Shown here piece after piece: positions 22,355 to 32,208 of a DNA stretch of 64,000 nucleotides. The notes under the pieces are model-generated. The model did no database searches. It was not told the origin of the DNA and saw only the letters and a program-made list of their open reading frames with translations. Position numbers and translations under genes: made by a program. The stretch is from Fragilaria crotonensis (Eukaryota; Bacillariophyta; Fragilariophyceae; Fragilariales; Fragilariaceae), in contig JAKSYS010000002.1 in NCBI GenBank assembly GCA_022925895.1, positions 248,001 to 312,000 on the forward strand. Reading direction: 5' to 3'. Position 1 is the stretch's first letter; every line of letters begins with the position of its first letter.

Positions 22355-23805
22355 AACCTTCTTTGATGAGGACACAGACCATGATTCAGAAGAAGAACCC
22401 AAGCACATTCAACACACATCCTGATGCGCTCACATCATCAACGCGAACCGATTTTACTTATCCGCCAATTGAGGACCTCACGAAAACACTTTTGAAATAC
22501 GCCAAAAATGCTAACCTTCGAAAATTGGCCTACCCAACCGACCTTCAAGCACGCCGCCGACACTTTAACACCTTCATTGACAACCTTCGAATTGTTTGTA
22601 ACATTTCCCCGTGGACGCGCCAAGTCTTTGATCTTTGGCCAAAACAAGTGTCCTATTCACACCCTTTTGTTGGCACTGCTATCTACAATTTGATCTTCAC
22701 AAATGTTTGTGACCCTTGCCAGAAACACATCATTGATGGCCCACCAGATGCTCGAACTGCAATTCTAACTCTTCGACGCCACTGCGCTCCGCTAACTCCC
22801 GATCATGTTGAACGAACTCGTGAAGCTTTCTGCTCCATCAAACAACCACATCATGAAGTCGCAACCTCCTACCTCAACCGCATTCGCCTTCTCACGCGCG
22901 ACTGCTATCATGCTGGAATACCCAACACTGACGCCGAACTTATCAAACGCACCGTTCGTGGTGGAAGCAATCACTCCTTCTACGCCGCATCCTACCAACG
23001 CTTCGACGCCGACATACGTCGCGCAGAACTGAATGACGAAGCTCTGCCACCATTCGCCGAACTCGAAAGCCATCTCCTGAACATTGACGAATCCCGTGGC
23101 CTCACACTCCCATCCCAAAACCACCGTAACTACAACCAACACGCCAACGCTGCCCGTGGTCACCAATCCCACCATTTTCAACCGCGCCACAACCAAACTA
23201 CCCAACGTGTTTTCACACAAAGACAACAACAAGCTTTCAGTTCCATCCTTCGACCTTATTCCAATCCCAGCAGCAACAATCAAAACCGCAACCAACCACC
23301 GCGACCACCGCAAAACCATTCGCGCCCGTTCCGACCTCCTACAAATCCTTCGCGACCACCATTCAACAACTCGAATCAACGTCGACCACCACCACCCTCC
23401 CCGCGGCCATCCAACCAGCCTCAACGAAACAATCGACCACCTTTCCGACCGACATCGAGCCCCAATCAACGTCCATCTCCCAACGGATCCATCAACAACC
23501 ATCCGCGCAACCCTTCCAATGCCGCTACAATCGTCTGCAATAACTGCGGACGCCTCGGCCACTATGCGCGCAACTGCACTAACCCAGATCCAACCAAAAC
23601 AATCGCTCCACCAACCCTCAAAGACCATCCAACAATGAAAACGCTGCTCCCGCAACCAACAACGCCTACTTCATCACTGACTCTGGCCAAAACTCACCAG
23701 ACCAATCAAGATACCACCACCAAGCCTTTTCAGCCTCATCTTTTGACAACACTGATGGTCACCCATCCAACATCCCTTGGCCCAACCCTGACCTACCTCA
23801 GATGA
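22351..23805 (+). CDS. Gag protein with CCHC zinc knuckle, large copia element
   Basis: The first half is a helical gag domain (ARRRHFNTFIDNL, LWPKQVSY, LRRHCAPL, VATSYLNRIRLLTRDC). It is followed by an Asn/Pro/Gln/Arg-rich linker and one retroviral-type zinc knuckle, CNNCGRLGHYARNC (about 23539-23580), which binds element RNA. The frame has no convincing ATG at its 5' end. The sequence just upstream, TFTYPPTVETFFDEDTD in another frame (about 22330-22380), looks like the real gag start and implies an indel near 22430. The stop at 23803-23805 overlaps the pol ATG as ATGA. Confidence 0.85.
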   Translation: MKPSLMRTQTMIQKKNPSTFNTHPDALTSSTRTDFTYPPIEDLTKTLLKYAKNANLRKLAYPTDLQARRRHFNTFIDNLRIVCNISPWTRQVFDLWPKQVSYSHPFVGTAIYNLIFTNVCDPCQKHIIDGPPDARTAILTLRRHCAPLTPDHVERTREAFCSIKQPHHEVATSYLNRIRLLTRDCYHAGIPNTDAELIKRTVRGGSNHSFYAASYQRFDADIRRAELNDEALPPFAELESHLLNIDESRGLTLPSQNHRNYNQHANAARGHQSHHFQPRHNQTTQRVFTQRQQQAFSSILRPYSNPSSNNQNRNQPPRPPQNHSRPFRPPTNPSRPPFNNSNQRRPPPPSPRPSNQPQRNNRPPFRPTSSPNQRPSPNGSINNHPRNPSNAATIVCNNCGRLGHYARNCTNPDPTKTIAPPTLKDHPTMKTLLPQPTTPTSSLTLAKTHQTNQDTTTKPFQPHLLTTLMVTHPTSLGPTLTYLR

Positions 23806-25430
23806 CCATCAACCAACCTCTCCTTGACAGAGATTATCTACCATCTGCCAATCATTCTCCTCCCACCTCTGGAGCCACAGCATACTTTCCAGATGATCCC
23901 CAATCACCATACCAAAGATTTGGTCCCCCACATCTTGAAAACTGGCTACCTGACAGTGGTGCTACCAGCCACTACACTCCACTCTTCAGCGACCTCCACG
24001 ATGTCGAACCCTGCAGTGTTCCAATCTCCTTAGCTGATGGCAGCACCAAGATGTCCACCCACAAAGGAACAACTGCATGCCACTTCACCACTGATGATGG
24101 CCTCAAGTCCATCCTAGGACTAACTGATGTCTACTATGTTGAAGGTCTCAGCCACAGACTCCTCTCCTTAACTACTCTATCATGCACCCAAAACTTCAGT
24201 GTCCTGATCAAGAACAGAGCCACAACAATCCAACTCCCAAATGGTTCCACATACACTTGGCCAATACTGACCAGAGAACTCCCTTCATCACAACAAGCCT
24301 TCTCAACCATCTCCAACTCTAACCTACCTTCTGACCCTGACTCTGAACCTGATGAACAACATTTTGATGACACTACACCCCCTGTTGACACCGATCAACG
24401 CCGTTCAGTCACCGCCCTACCTTTGGAACTCATCTACCGACGACTTGCTTTCCGAAATTTCCGCAATCTTATGGTCGGATCCCTTCACCAAACATGGAAT
24501 GACCATGTCTTGACACCTACTGTTGATCACAACTCCTGGCCTCTACGCATTTCAATAAGCCAAAAACGTGCCCGCAACAAAACTCCTCAACGCCAAGGCA
24601 CTGAACCTTTCCACCGCCTTCATCTTGACCTAATGCGCAACCCTTTCCGCTATGGTCTCACAACCAATACCAACTTTTCAGCCTACTTGTTCATTGTCAC
24701 AACACCTGGCAAACTAACAGGTTGGATTGGTCTCCCAACTGAAAGCACAGCTTCCATTATTACTGCTCTGAAGCAATGGCTAACTGACACAGAACTCCTT
24801 GGCCGCACCCAATCTGTCCGTTTTATCCGCACTGATGCTGGATCTGCTTTCACCTCAACCAAATTCATTTCTGAATGCACTTCACTTGGTATCAAAGTTG
24901 AAGCTGCAGCACCTGAACATCAAGAAATGAATGGCATTTGCGAAGCCAAATGGCGTGAAGTCCACAACACTGCCAACATACTCTTGAACAATGCAAGACT
25001 AGGAGGTGCATTCTTCCATCATGCCCATGCCTATGCTGTTCAAATCCTCAATGTCTGCCCAGCCAAGAATGTTATTGACCAACATGGCAACCCAACAACT
25101 CCCTATCAATACAGCTTTCAACGCAAGCCTTCCCTAGCCAACTTCCGCGTCTTCGGATGTCCAACATTCTTCAAACGCTACGAACCAACTTTCCGCAACA
25201 AACTTATAACCTACAAGCAACAACTCCAACGTGCATCCCGCGGAATTTTCCTTGGATTTCCCGACAACTCTGCAGGCTGGCTAATCTACTCGCCAGACCA
25301 ACCCCAAAGCCTCATCATAACCCGCGACGCCTACTTCGATGAAGACTTCAACTCCGCTCTGTTTCGATTCCAAACCTTTTGCTGGAGCCGTACCCATCCG
25401 CTCCCACTTCAATCCGCATGGACTTCGTGA
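23802..25430 (+). CDS. Pol part 1 of the large copia element: protease and integrase
   Basis: The frame opens with an ATG that overlaps the gag stop. The aspartic protease active site LPDSGATSHY lies near 23943-23970. The integrase core is at about 24600-25000, with Asp in HLDLMRN, Asp in IRTDAGSAF and Glu in NGICEAKWREV. The copia GKG/GYL-like tail reads FRVFGCPTFFKRY and ASRGIFLGF. The N-terminal integrase zinc-binding residues are missing: the segment LELIYRRLAFRNFRNL...DHNSWPLRIS keeps the usual framework but not the His and Cys pairs. A frame change near 25350-25370 moves the reading to the linker (25346-25815) before the reverse transcriptase. Confidence 0.88.
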   Translation: MTINQPLLDRDYLPSANHSPPTSGATAYFPDDPQSPYQRFGPPHLENWLPDSGATSHYTPLFSDLHDVEPCSVPISLADGSTKMSTHKGTTACHFTTDDGLKSILGLTDVYYVEGLSHRLLSLTTLSCTQNFSVLIKNRATTIQLPNGSTYTWPILTRELPSSQQAFSTISNSNLPSDPDSEPDEQHFDDTTPPVDTDQRRSVTALPLELIYRRLAFRNFRNLMVGSLHQTWNDHVLTPTVDHNSWPLRISISQKRARNKTPQRQGTEPFHRLHLDLMRNPFRYGLTTNTNFSAYLFIVTTPGKLTGWIGLPTESTASIITALKQWLTDTELLGRTQSVRFIRTDAGSAFTSTKFISECTSLGIKVEAAAPEHQEMNGICEAKWREVHNTANILLNNARLGGAFFHHAHAYAVQILNVCPAKNVIDQHGNPTTPYQYSFQRKPSLANFRVFGCPTFFKRYEPTFRNKLITYKQQLQRASRGIFLGFPDNSAGWLIYSPDQPQSLIITRDAYFDEDFNSALFRFQTFCWSRTHPLPLQSAWTS

Positions 25431-25823
25431 CACTCCAGAGAACTCTGAACCATCTACCTACCATCAAACTGGCTCTGCAGCCAACCTTGGTAACCCACCA
25501 TCAACTTTCATTGATACTTCCAACCATCATTCTTCCCTCCCTGCCATCCCTGAAACTGATGACAATGCCCATGAAGATGATCCACCACCTTCTACACTTG
25601 CTGCAATCAAACATACAACTCCTCCACATGGTCCAACACCACCCACACCACATCAAATCAACTTTGTCACCCATCAACAACATCATTCCCAACTCCACAA
25701 GATGATGACCATCTACTTCCAAGAATGCAATGAAGATCTACCAACTATTGATCCCATTCACTCTGCCATGATGACAATTGACAACTCTCCCAGCAACAAT
25801 TCACAAGCCAACCCCAGGAACCT

Positions 25824-27665
25824 GTGGACAAATACCTTCCAGAACCTCAGTCTCTCAAAGCTGTCCTCAAACTTGATGATAATGTCCGCAATGCTTGGCT
25901 ACATGCAATCAAAATGGAGATCAAGAACCTCATTGACCATGATACTTTCATCCTTGGACAAACTCCACACAAAGATGAACTCATTATCCCAGTCAAACTT
26001 GTACTCAAAGCAAAACAAACTGCAACTGGAAAACTTGACAAACTAAAAGCTCACCTTGTCGCCCGTGGCGACCTGGAGAAACGTCTCCTGAAAAGAGTCA
26101 AAGCCATCAACCAACAACGACTCCTTGAACAACGTCAAGAAATTGCTGAATCTACCAATTCACCTGGCACTCCAAAACCTATACCTGTTGAACCACTCAT
26201 GTATGAAGACACCTGGTCACCCTGTGCATCTGCAAGAGGGGTCAAACTATTCATTGCAACCATCTGTGCATCCAGAAGAAGTGTCAAGAGTGCTGACTTC
26301 ATTGGTGCCTACCTCCAAGCCAAAGTTATTGGCCGCCACTTTGTGAAACTGCCATTGGAATACGCCTATCACTTCCCTGAATACGCAAAATTCTTTGGCT
26401 CCCCAATGTTACTGAACAAAGGGATCTACGGTCTCGTCTACTCTGGCAAATATTGGAACATTGAATTTTTGGAATGGCTCTACTCCCAAGGCTTTATCCA
26501 ATCTCCTTCCGAACCGTCTTATTTTGTCCGATACGACAAACACAATCAATGGCTCCGTCTCCTATTTTTCGTCGATGATATGCTCTACGCTGGAAGCAAC
26601 GATTCCATCGAAAAACAATTTGAAGATTCCGTCCGCAATCGCTTCGATGTCAAATTCCTCGGACCTGCGCAATGGTTCCTCCAAATGCGTATCCACAAAC
26701 ACTCCGACTCAAGCTATACTCTGGATCAACACCGCTACGTTTTGAATACTCTCCAACGTTATGACCCGAATTCCGAATTCCCCGAACGCGATACCCCCTT
26801 TCCTCCCGACTACACCTTCAGCAAGGATAACCGCCCCGTAACCGCCTCTGACGTTACTCTCGTCGAACAAAAGCAACAACGCCTTCCCTTCCGCTCTGCT
26901 GTCTGCACTCTCCTCTACCTTGCATACAATACAAGAGCTGACATCCTATTTGCTGTCTGCAAACTTGCTAAAGCATGCATCTCTCCTGGCATACCTGACT
27001 TTCGAGCCCTATCTTGGCTCATCGGCTATCTTCGCCGCCGCCCCTACTACGCTCTCAAATTCTACCCCGATGGCACTTCAAATCCCATCTATGACATCTG
27101 CCTTCACCATCGTATCCCATACTCCGATCTCACCGTTTTCTCCGACGCCAGCTGGCAAGACTGCCCTGACACTGGCCGTTCCACTGTTGGATACATGATC
27201 TTCTACAATGGTGCCCTCATTGAAGCCAATTCTACAATGCCTACACCTGTTGCAATGTCTACTTCTGAAGCTGAATACATGGCCGCATGTTCTGCCACAA
27301 TGGCCACAGCTCACATCCGAATGCTTCTCTACGATATGCTCTATCTTGGCACCAAACAATGGCGTGAATCAACCCAACGTCTTCCTTCCATACCTGCCAT
27401 CCTCATGATTGACAATGAAGCCACCGTCCAAATCGCAAAGAATGGAAAACTCACTCGCAAGACGCGACACATCGAACGCCGCTTCCACTTCGTCCGTCAA
27501 GGCCAGCAAGACGGCATTCACCAACTTCATTGGATTCCCTGTGACTCCCAACTTGCCGACATCCTCACCAAGACTCAACACTCCGGCAAAATTGATCCTC
27601 ACCTCACCAAGATCTTCTGTGTTCTCCCCGACCACATGCTTTCATCACCGGGACCAGAGATCTGA
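25824..27665 (+). CDS. Pol part 2 of the large copia element: reverse transcriptase and RNase H
   Basis: Reverse transcriptase motifs appear in order: KAHLVARGD, SADFIGAYLQAK, NKGIYGLVYSGKYW and LLFFVDDMLYAG, the catalytic box with Phe instead of the common Tyr. RNase H follows with FSDASWQDC, STSEAEYMAA, MIDNEATVQIAKN and the terminal TRHIERRFHFVR and DSQLADILTK. The stop lies 12 bp before the 3' LTR. The linker from 25346 to about 25815 is in another frame, so two compensating indels separate this part from pol part 1. It would copy element RNA into DNA and remove the RNA strand. Confidence 0.92.
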   Translation: MDKYLPEPQSLKAVLKLDDNVRNAWLHAIKMEIKNLIDHDTFILGQTPHKDELIIPVKLVLKAKQTATGKLDKLKAHLVARGDLEKRLLKRVKAINQQRLLEQRQEIAESTNSPGTPKPIPVEPLMYEDTWSPCASARGVKLFIATICASRRSVKSADFIGAYLQAKVIGRHFVKLPLEYAYHFPEYAKFFGSPMLLNKGIYGLVYSGKYWNIEFLEWLYSQGFIQSPSEPSYFVRYDKHNQWLRLLFFVDDMLYAGSNDSIEKQFEDSVRNRFDVKFLGPAQWFLQMRIHKHSDSSYTLDQHRYVLNTLQRYDPNSEFPERDTPFPPDYTFSKDNRPVTASDVTLVEQKQQRLPFRSAVCTLLYLAYNTRADILFAVCKLAKACISPGIPDFRALSWLIGYLRRRPYYALKFYPDGTSNPIYDICLHHRIPYSDLTVFSDASWQDCPDTGRSTVGYMIFYNGALIEANSTMPTPVAMSTSEAEYMAACSATMATAHIRMLLYDMLYLGTKQWRESTQRLPSIPAILMIDNEATVQIAKNGKLTRKTRHIERRFHFVRQGQQDGIHQLHWIPCDSQLADILTKTQHSGKIDPHLTKIFCVLPDHMLSSPGPEI

Positions 27666-27668
27666 TCC

Positions 27669-27676
27669 AAGAGGGG
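27669..27676 (+). promoter_or_regulatory. Polypurine tract
   Basis: AAGAGGGG abuts the TG of the 3' LTR, as expected of the primer site for plus-strand DNA synthesis. Confidence 0.85.
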
Positions 27677-28270
27677 TGTTAGGATTCTACCGTCACTCTG
27701 TCACACTGTCTCTCGTCTTACTGTAAGGTTAAATACCATACGGTAATACAGTCGACAGTCCTTTATTTTTCTTAGTCTGTCCGTGACCAGTTCCCGTAGA
27801 ATTCTACGGATCAGAACCTGGTACTACCGGTCTGCAACACAAAACTATTTGAATTTACTCCCTATGTAATTCAAATCATGAGTGTTGTTGATAACTTCAA
27901 CAACACTCTTTTTACTATGGACAACACTTCCCAAACACCACTCAGGAAGTGGGACTAAGACAACACTTCATTTGTGAGACTCCAACTAATGTTGCAAGTC
28001 TCACCTTCATTTTTCATCCCAATTCATCTCACAATTTTCACAAACCAAAAACAGTAAAGGCCTTTACTAGTTAGCATCTACATTTTCTACATCTTTGTAC
28101 CAACAAATCTACCGCCATGGTGTATGTCTACAAAACACCATCGCCTAAAGCTGGACGATCCGTCAGGTTCGCTTCCTCACCCGTCAAGTCCAACGTTAGA
28201 CTTCTAGGTCCTACTAACCTTAAGTCTACCGTCGGCCAGTACTCGTGTACCGATCACACGAACACTGTCA
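27677..28270 (+). repeat. 3' LTR of the large copia element
   Basis: The 594-bp copy of 16534-17129 ends with ACACTGTCA and is followed by the GTAGA target duplication. The few differences include shorter T runs at two places and CAC for TAT near 28030. Confidence 0.96.
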
Positions 28271-28275
28271 GTAGA

Positions 28276-31200
28276 AAGTAGAATACTAACTTTACAGGAG
28301 ACACTAGCTACTAGTAGTAGACACAAACTCCGTGCATTACCTCAGTCGGAGTTCTGGCAAATTTCAAGACAAGAGACCACCAAAAAAAGGGGAAATTTCA
28401 ATTTAGTCATTTTTAAAGATTTTTAAAGTAGTAAAGTGACGTGCCATATTAGAAGGTCGCTTTTTACTACGGTAGATTTAGAGGGTCTTGACGATTCCAC
28501 AGTACGTAGAACCTTACGACCTGGTCCCCATCAATTGACCTTTTGGCATTGCACAAATCATGATTGCAATTTCTGTACTCCCTCCTCATTGGATGGTAGT
28601 GAGAAGCCTTTCCAGCAATTGAAGATGCTGACATACTACATGACCGCTGCCTAACAGCTTGGGTAAAGTGTCATAATTGCATTACACCCATCCACTACTG
28701 CAGCTCTGGTTTGAGTATTACTAGCATCTGATAAGGGAGATTCATGCCTTTCAGGGTTTCCTCCAGAAGGTTTTCGGTTGGTACTAGTGAACAAAATGAT
28801 GCTTGTGACAGAGCAGCCAAGCAACAAATTCAGATTCACACTAACTCCTCAATGTGATTTCTGATTGACATTTGGAGTCCCAGAAGAGTGGACAGTTGAT
28901 GTGAGCAATGATGACAAAACCCATCCTTAATTTAGCACTGGTCTGATATTGAGGATCTTCTGTGCTGAAGAGGCCAAGCTAATCTGCATGATTTCAAATG
29001 TTGGCTGCAGCTTTAAGATGAGACCTTCTTGCTTGGGGTATGATGGTGTGTACTAGTTTGGTTGGCTGGCTATGGCTCTGCTGTTTGGTACATCTCTACT
29101 AAGGTGAGGTTGAGGGCTCTAGACCTGTAAATAAATAAAGGTCTACTAAATCCACTATGACCATATTCCTTGCAGTCAATAGTAGTTGTGTAGTGATGAT
29201 ATGTTGGGGAAGACCTACTACAAATCCAGACCTCTCAAGTTCTGCACCAGCATTCTCAACAAGAAGCTTCTAATGAATTTATTTGTTTGTTTTGAGGGTG
29301 AGACCTTGCTCTTTAGCACCCTCCAAGTGAGCTCCACAGAAGCAAAGATGTGTCTTGTCTTTGCTGCTGCTGGTGCATAAATGACCGGCACAGGTGCAGT
29401 TGATGCAGGGGTGCACTTGGAGCAGACCACCATGCTAATGGAGGATACAAGCAGAGGTGGTGGAGATGGTGATAGATCCTGGTTGGACCAGCGGTGTTAT
29501 CGAACAAGGTGAAAGTTACGACGGAGGCGCCGGCAAAGGCGGCAATTCGGATGTGATTCTCCCCTGAATTGTGGGAGCCGCCCAATGAGGTATGCGGACG
29601 AACTTTGATACATCAATTGCCGGTGAACTCCTGTTGCCAATGCCAGTTCTCACGAACAGCAGGCTCATTGAAAGTGAGCCATGCGCCAATCGTCATGAAG
29701 ACCCACAGTGCTGTCTTCATCACGTAATGTGTGCTTCCGACAAGAAAGAGGAGGCTCAATAACACTAGCAACATGCCATAGAAAACAGATGAAATCAACT
29801 ACTATACGGTGTGATGGAACTGCTTGCTAGGTTGTGAATGGTCACAAGAACTACTGTGGAGTGTCAACTGGAGAAGCCCTTGTTGTCACCATCTTGAAAG
29901 CAAGTATACCACTTTGAAAACTTGATACACAATATTTGCAACTTCGGTTCAAGAACAAAAATGGGGCGTCCCTTGACATGATGGCAGTCTCATTCAACAG
30001 TCGTGTAGGCGGAGTAGTGGATGAAAGACAAGTCCACAACACTTGTTCTTGACATGCTCCGGAATCAAGGCAAGGGATGTGATAACATATCCATGTGGCA
30101 TAATCCATGACCATGGGCCGCATTTCAGTGTTTAGTGAGCAGTTGCCAGTCTGCTCGGCAGCATGAATCAGTATGGAGAGGGAAAGCCATTGTGACTGAT
30201 ATGCATGCTACCGTACTGCTGCGCAGGTTTGGTGTGCGGTGCTGCTGGATCCTGAAGAACGTATAGTTTGCTGATGATACAGAATGGACATAAACTGTTG
30301 GCTTGTGGACATGCCATTGCTTGTTGTCGGTGTGGCAGCTTTGGACGATGAGGCCATTGTCATAGGCAGGCACCCCTTTTGAAATGGAATTTTGGTTTGA
30401 TGGTGGTGTTGGGATCCTCATTTATGACAAAGACCTTTAACTGGTGTAACATCATGGTCAGCAAAAATGGCTCAGCCATGGAATTTGTGACTGTCTTGCA
30501 TGCTCCCTCTGGATGAGTACAGCTTTTCCTATAAGCTTATGTTTCCTATAAGCTTATGTTTCCTTCTTTCAAATAAAATCCATTACTTTGAAGTTGCAAA
30601 GTTCACCAATGATAGCAAGTTTCAATATCGCACCAAGTGGCCTCGCCATATTTGCACGCAGCGCATTGCTGACGGCACTCTTGCTTGTGTGCAAGTGCAA
30701 TACAACCAGAACAAGAGAGCCACTGTTGCCATTGAAATCAACATGGCCAGGTACAGTAGTGTCGTTTCAACAATTTCTTTTGTGATGTGGTCAGTGATGT
30801 TTGCATCATCTGTGATTTGTAGAGCAACCATTAGGGCTTTTGACTGTCCATATCGGCGCAATTCCAGTAAATTGCTGTTGGAATCGTAAGTAATGATGAG
30901 AAGTTGATTGGGTTTGCTGTGTTGGCAAGCAGCTGTCAGAGACTTGCATACCTAAAAGTTAAGCAAAAGAATCTGTTCCTTGAGTAAGTTGTTTTCAACA
31001 GATTATGGTTGCGAGTGAGGACATCCTTAAATGTTAGTATGATAGGGATGCTAAGCAGTATGCTATCAGGCAGTGACTGGGGTTGATGTCAATGAAGGTG
31101 TCTGTTCTGGAGTAGGTAGTGCAGTTTTCCGTTGTCGTGCGCTTTTTCCACATGCTGGACAGTAGTACACTCTTCACGCGTGGGTCCTCGGATCTTAGTT

Positions 31201-32208
31201 CTTCCCTGCATGAATTGAGACTTCGGGGAGTGTCATGAGTCCTTTGACTTCTCAAGACACTCCAAGAGTACAACATGAACTTTGGTGTGTCCAGACAAGT
31301 GCCGGATCAGGCAAAGATCTCATCAACGTATCCTCGCTTGAGGATCTTGATCCTGACCAATTCTCCAATTGTAGGGACCGAAGGTGTATCATCATCATTG
31401 AGGCCACCTCGAATGTGAGTCTCAGGAACAATGTCAATGTTGCATGCATCTGTTCCAAATAGGCCAAATGCTTTGTGGGGAAGAACATTGGCAGTATACA
31501 AGTCCACCCTCGTCACAAGAAATGTTGACGAAGGCTAACACTGCCTTCACTGTTGCTAGTAGTGTATGTAAAGCGGATAGACAAGATGATGTCAGGTTAT
31601 GAAATGATATGGGAATAAATCGATTCACCCACTCAGTCCAAAAGTAGAGACTGCTTGCTTTCTCGATATTTATTGTTGGACATCCTCGGCCGTGGTAGGA
31701 TTGTCTGCAACTCCACTTGTTGTTGATACAACAAATCAGTGCACATTGGGAGTGGCTCATTGGATGATGCCGTTACACCCAGCCACGCATGGTCTATGGC
31801 TCGGTGGGATGGGAGTTGTGGCCTCCCATTCTGTTTACCATTCCCTGTATTCGTCATCGTTGATACGGCTGGCCGTCAATGGACGTGTCCCGAAGCGAAG
31901 TAAAGGGTGGCGATGGGTAACGCAATTAAATGCTTTCTTATATCTTGAACTGCTTTTGCTTCTCCTTGTCTCTGCTTAAGTGAGTTGCGATGCCGAATAA
32001 GCGTAGCGAGATTTATGCAGGTCGCATGTAACTACATAGTTATATCCGAAAGCAAAGTCGTACAAAGAGACATCATACTGGGGCAAAACGATCCGATCTT
32101 TGACACACCAGTCTGAGGGGTGATAGAGTGCCAGAAGACCCCAGAAGGTCCACTCAAATTCGAATGCAACTCCTAGCAGGCACTGCCATCGTCTGGCCGA
32201 GGTCGTGA
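28276..32208. other. Gene-poor interval downstream of the large retroelement
   Basis: The stretch is AT-rich with no supported gene. Minus-strand open frames at 29313-29798 encode a hydrophobic stretch followed by a GC-richer patch (29460-29590), which may be a gene remnant; I recognise no family. A plus-strand frame at 30500-30889 has no recognisable domain. A short direct repeat (CCTATAAGCTTATGTTTCC, 30528-30562) is present. Confidence 0.35.

Larger units (their letters stand above)
16534..28270 (+). mobile_element. Large Ty1/copia LTR retrotransposon with a 5-kb extra 5' coding block
   Basis: The 11,737-bp element has LTRs beginning TGTTAGG and ending TGTCA. It is flanked by the 5-bp target duplication GTAGA (16529-16533 and 28271-28275). 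A polypurine tract AAGAGGGG lies directly before the 3' LTR (27669-27676). Internal order: a long N-terminal coding block (16976-22354), gag with a CCHC knuckle, protease (DSGA), integrase, reverse transcriptase (FVDD) and RNase H. The integrase-before-RT order places it in Ty1/copia. The LTRs are about 99% identical, so insertion is recent, yet several frame changes break the coding region. The coding strand is strikingly poor in G. Confidence 0.95.

Noticed and set aside
29313-29798. Minus-strand frames with a hydrophobic stretch and a TFNEP string, reminiscent of glycoside hydrolase family 1
   Set aside because: Only five residues match, the surrounding sequence is membrane-like, and two frames are needed; insufficient for a gene call.
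30500-30889. 129-codon plus-strand frame
   Set aside because: No domain, AT-rich composition like the neighbouring gene-poor DNA, and a repeated leader sequence; possibly a transposon remnant.
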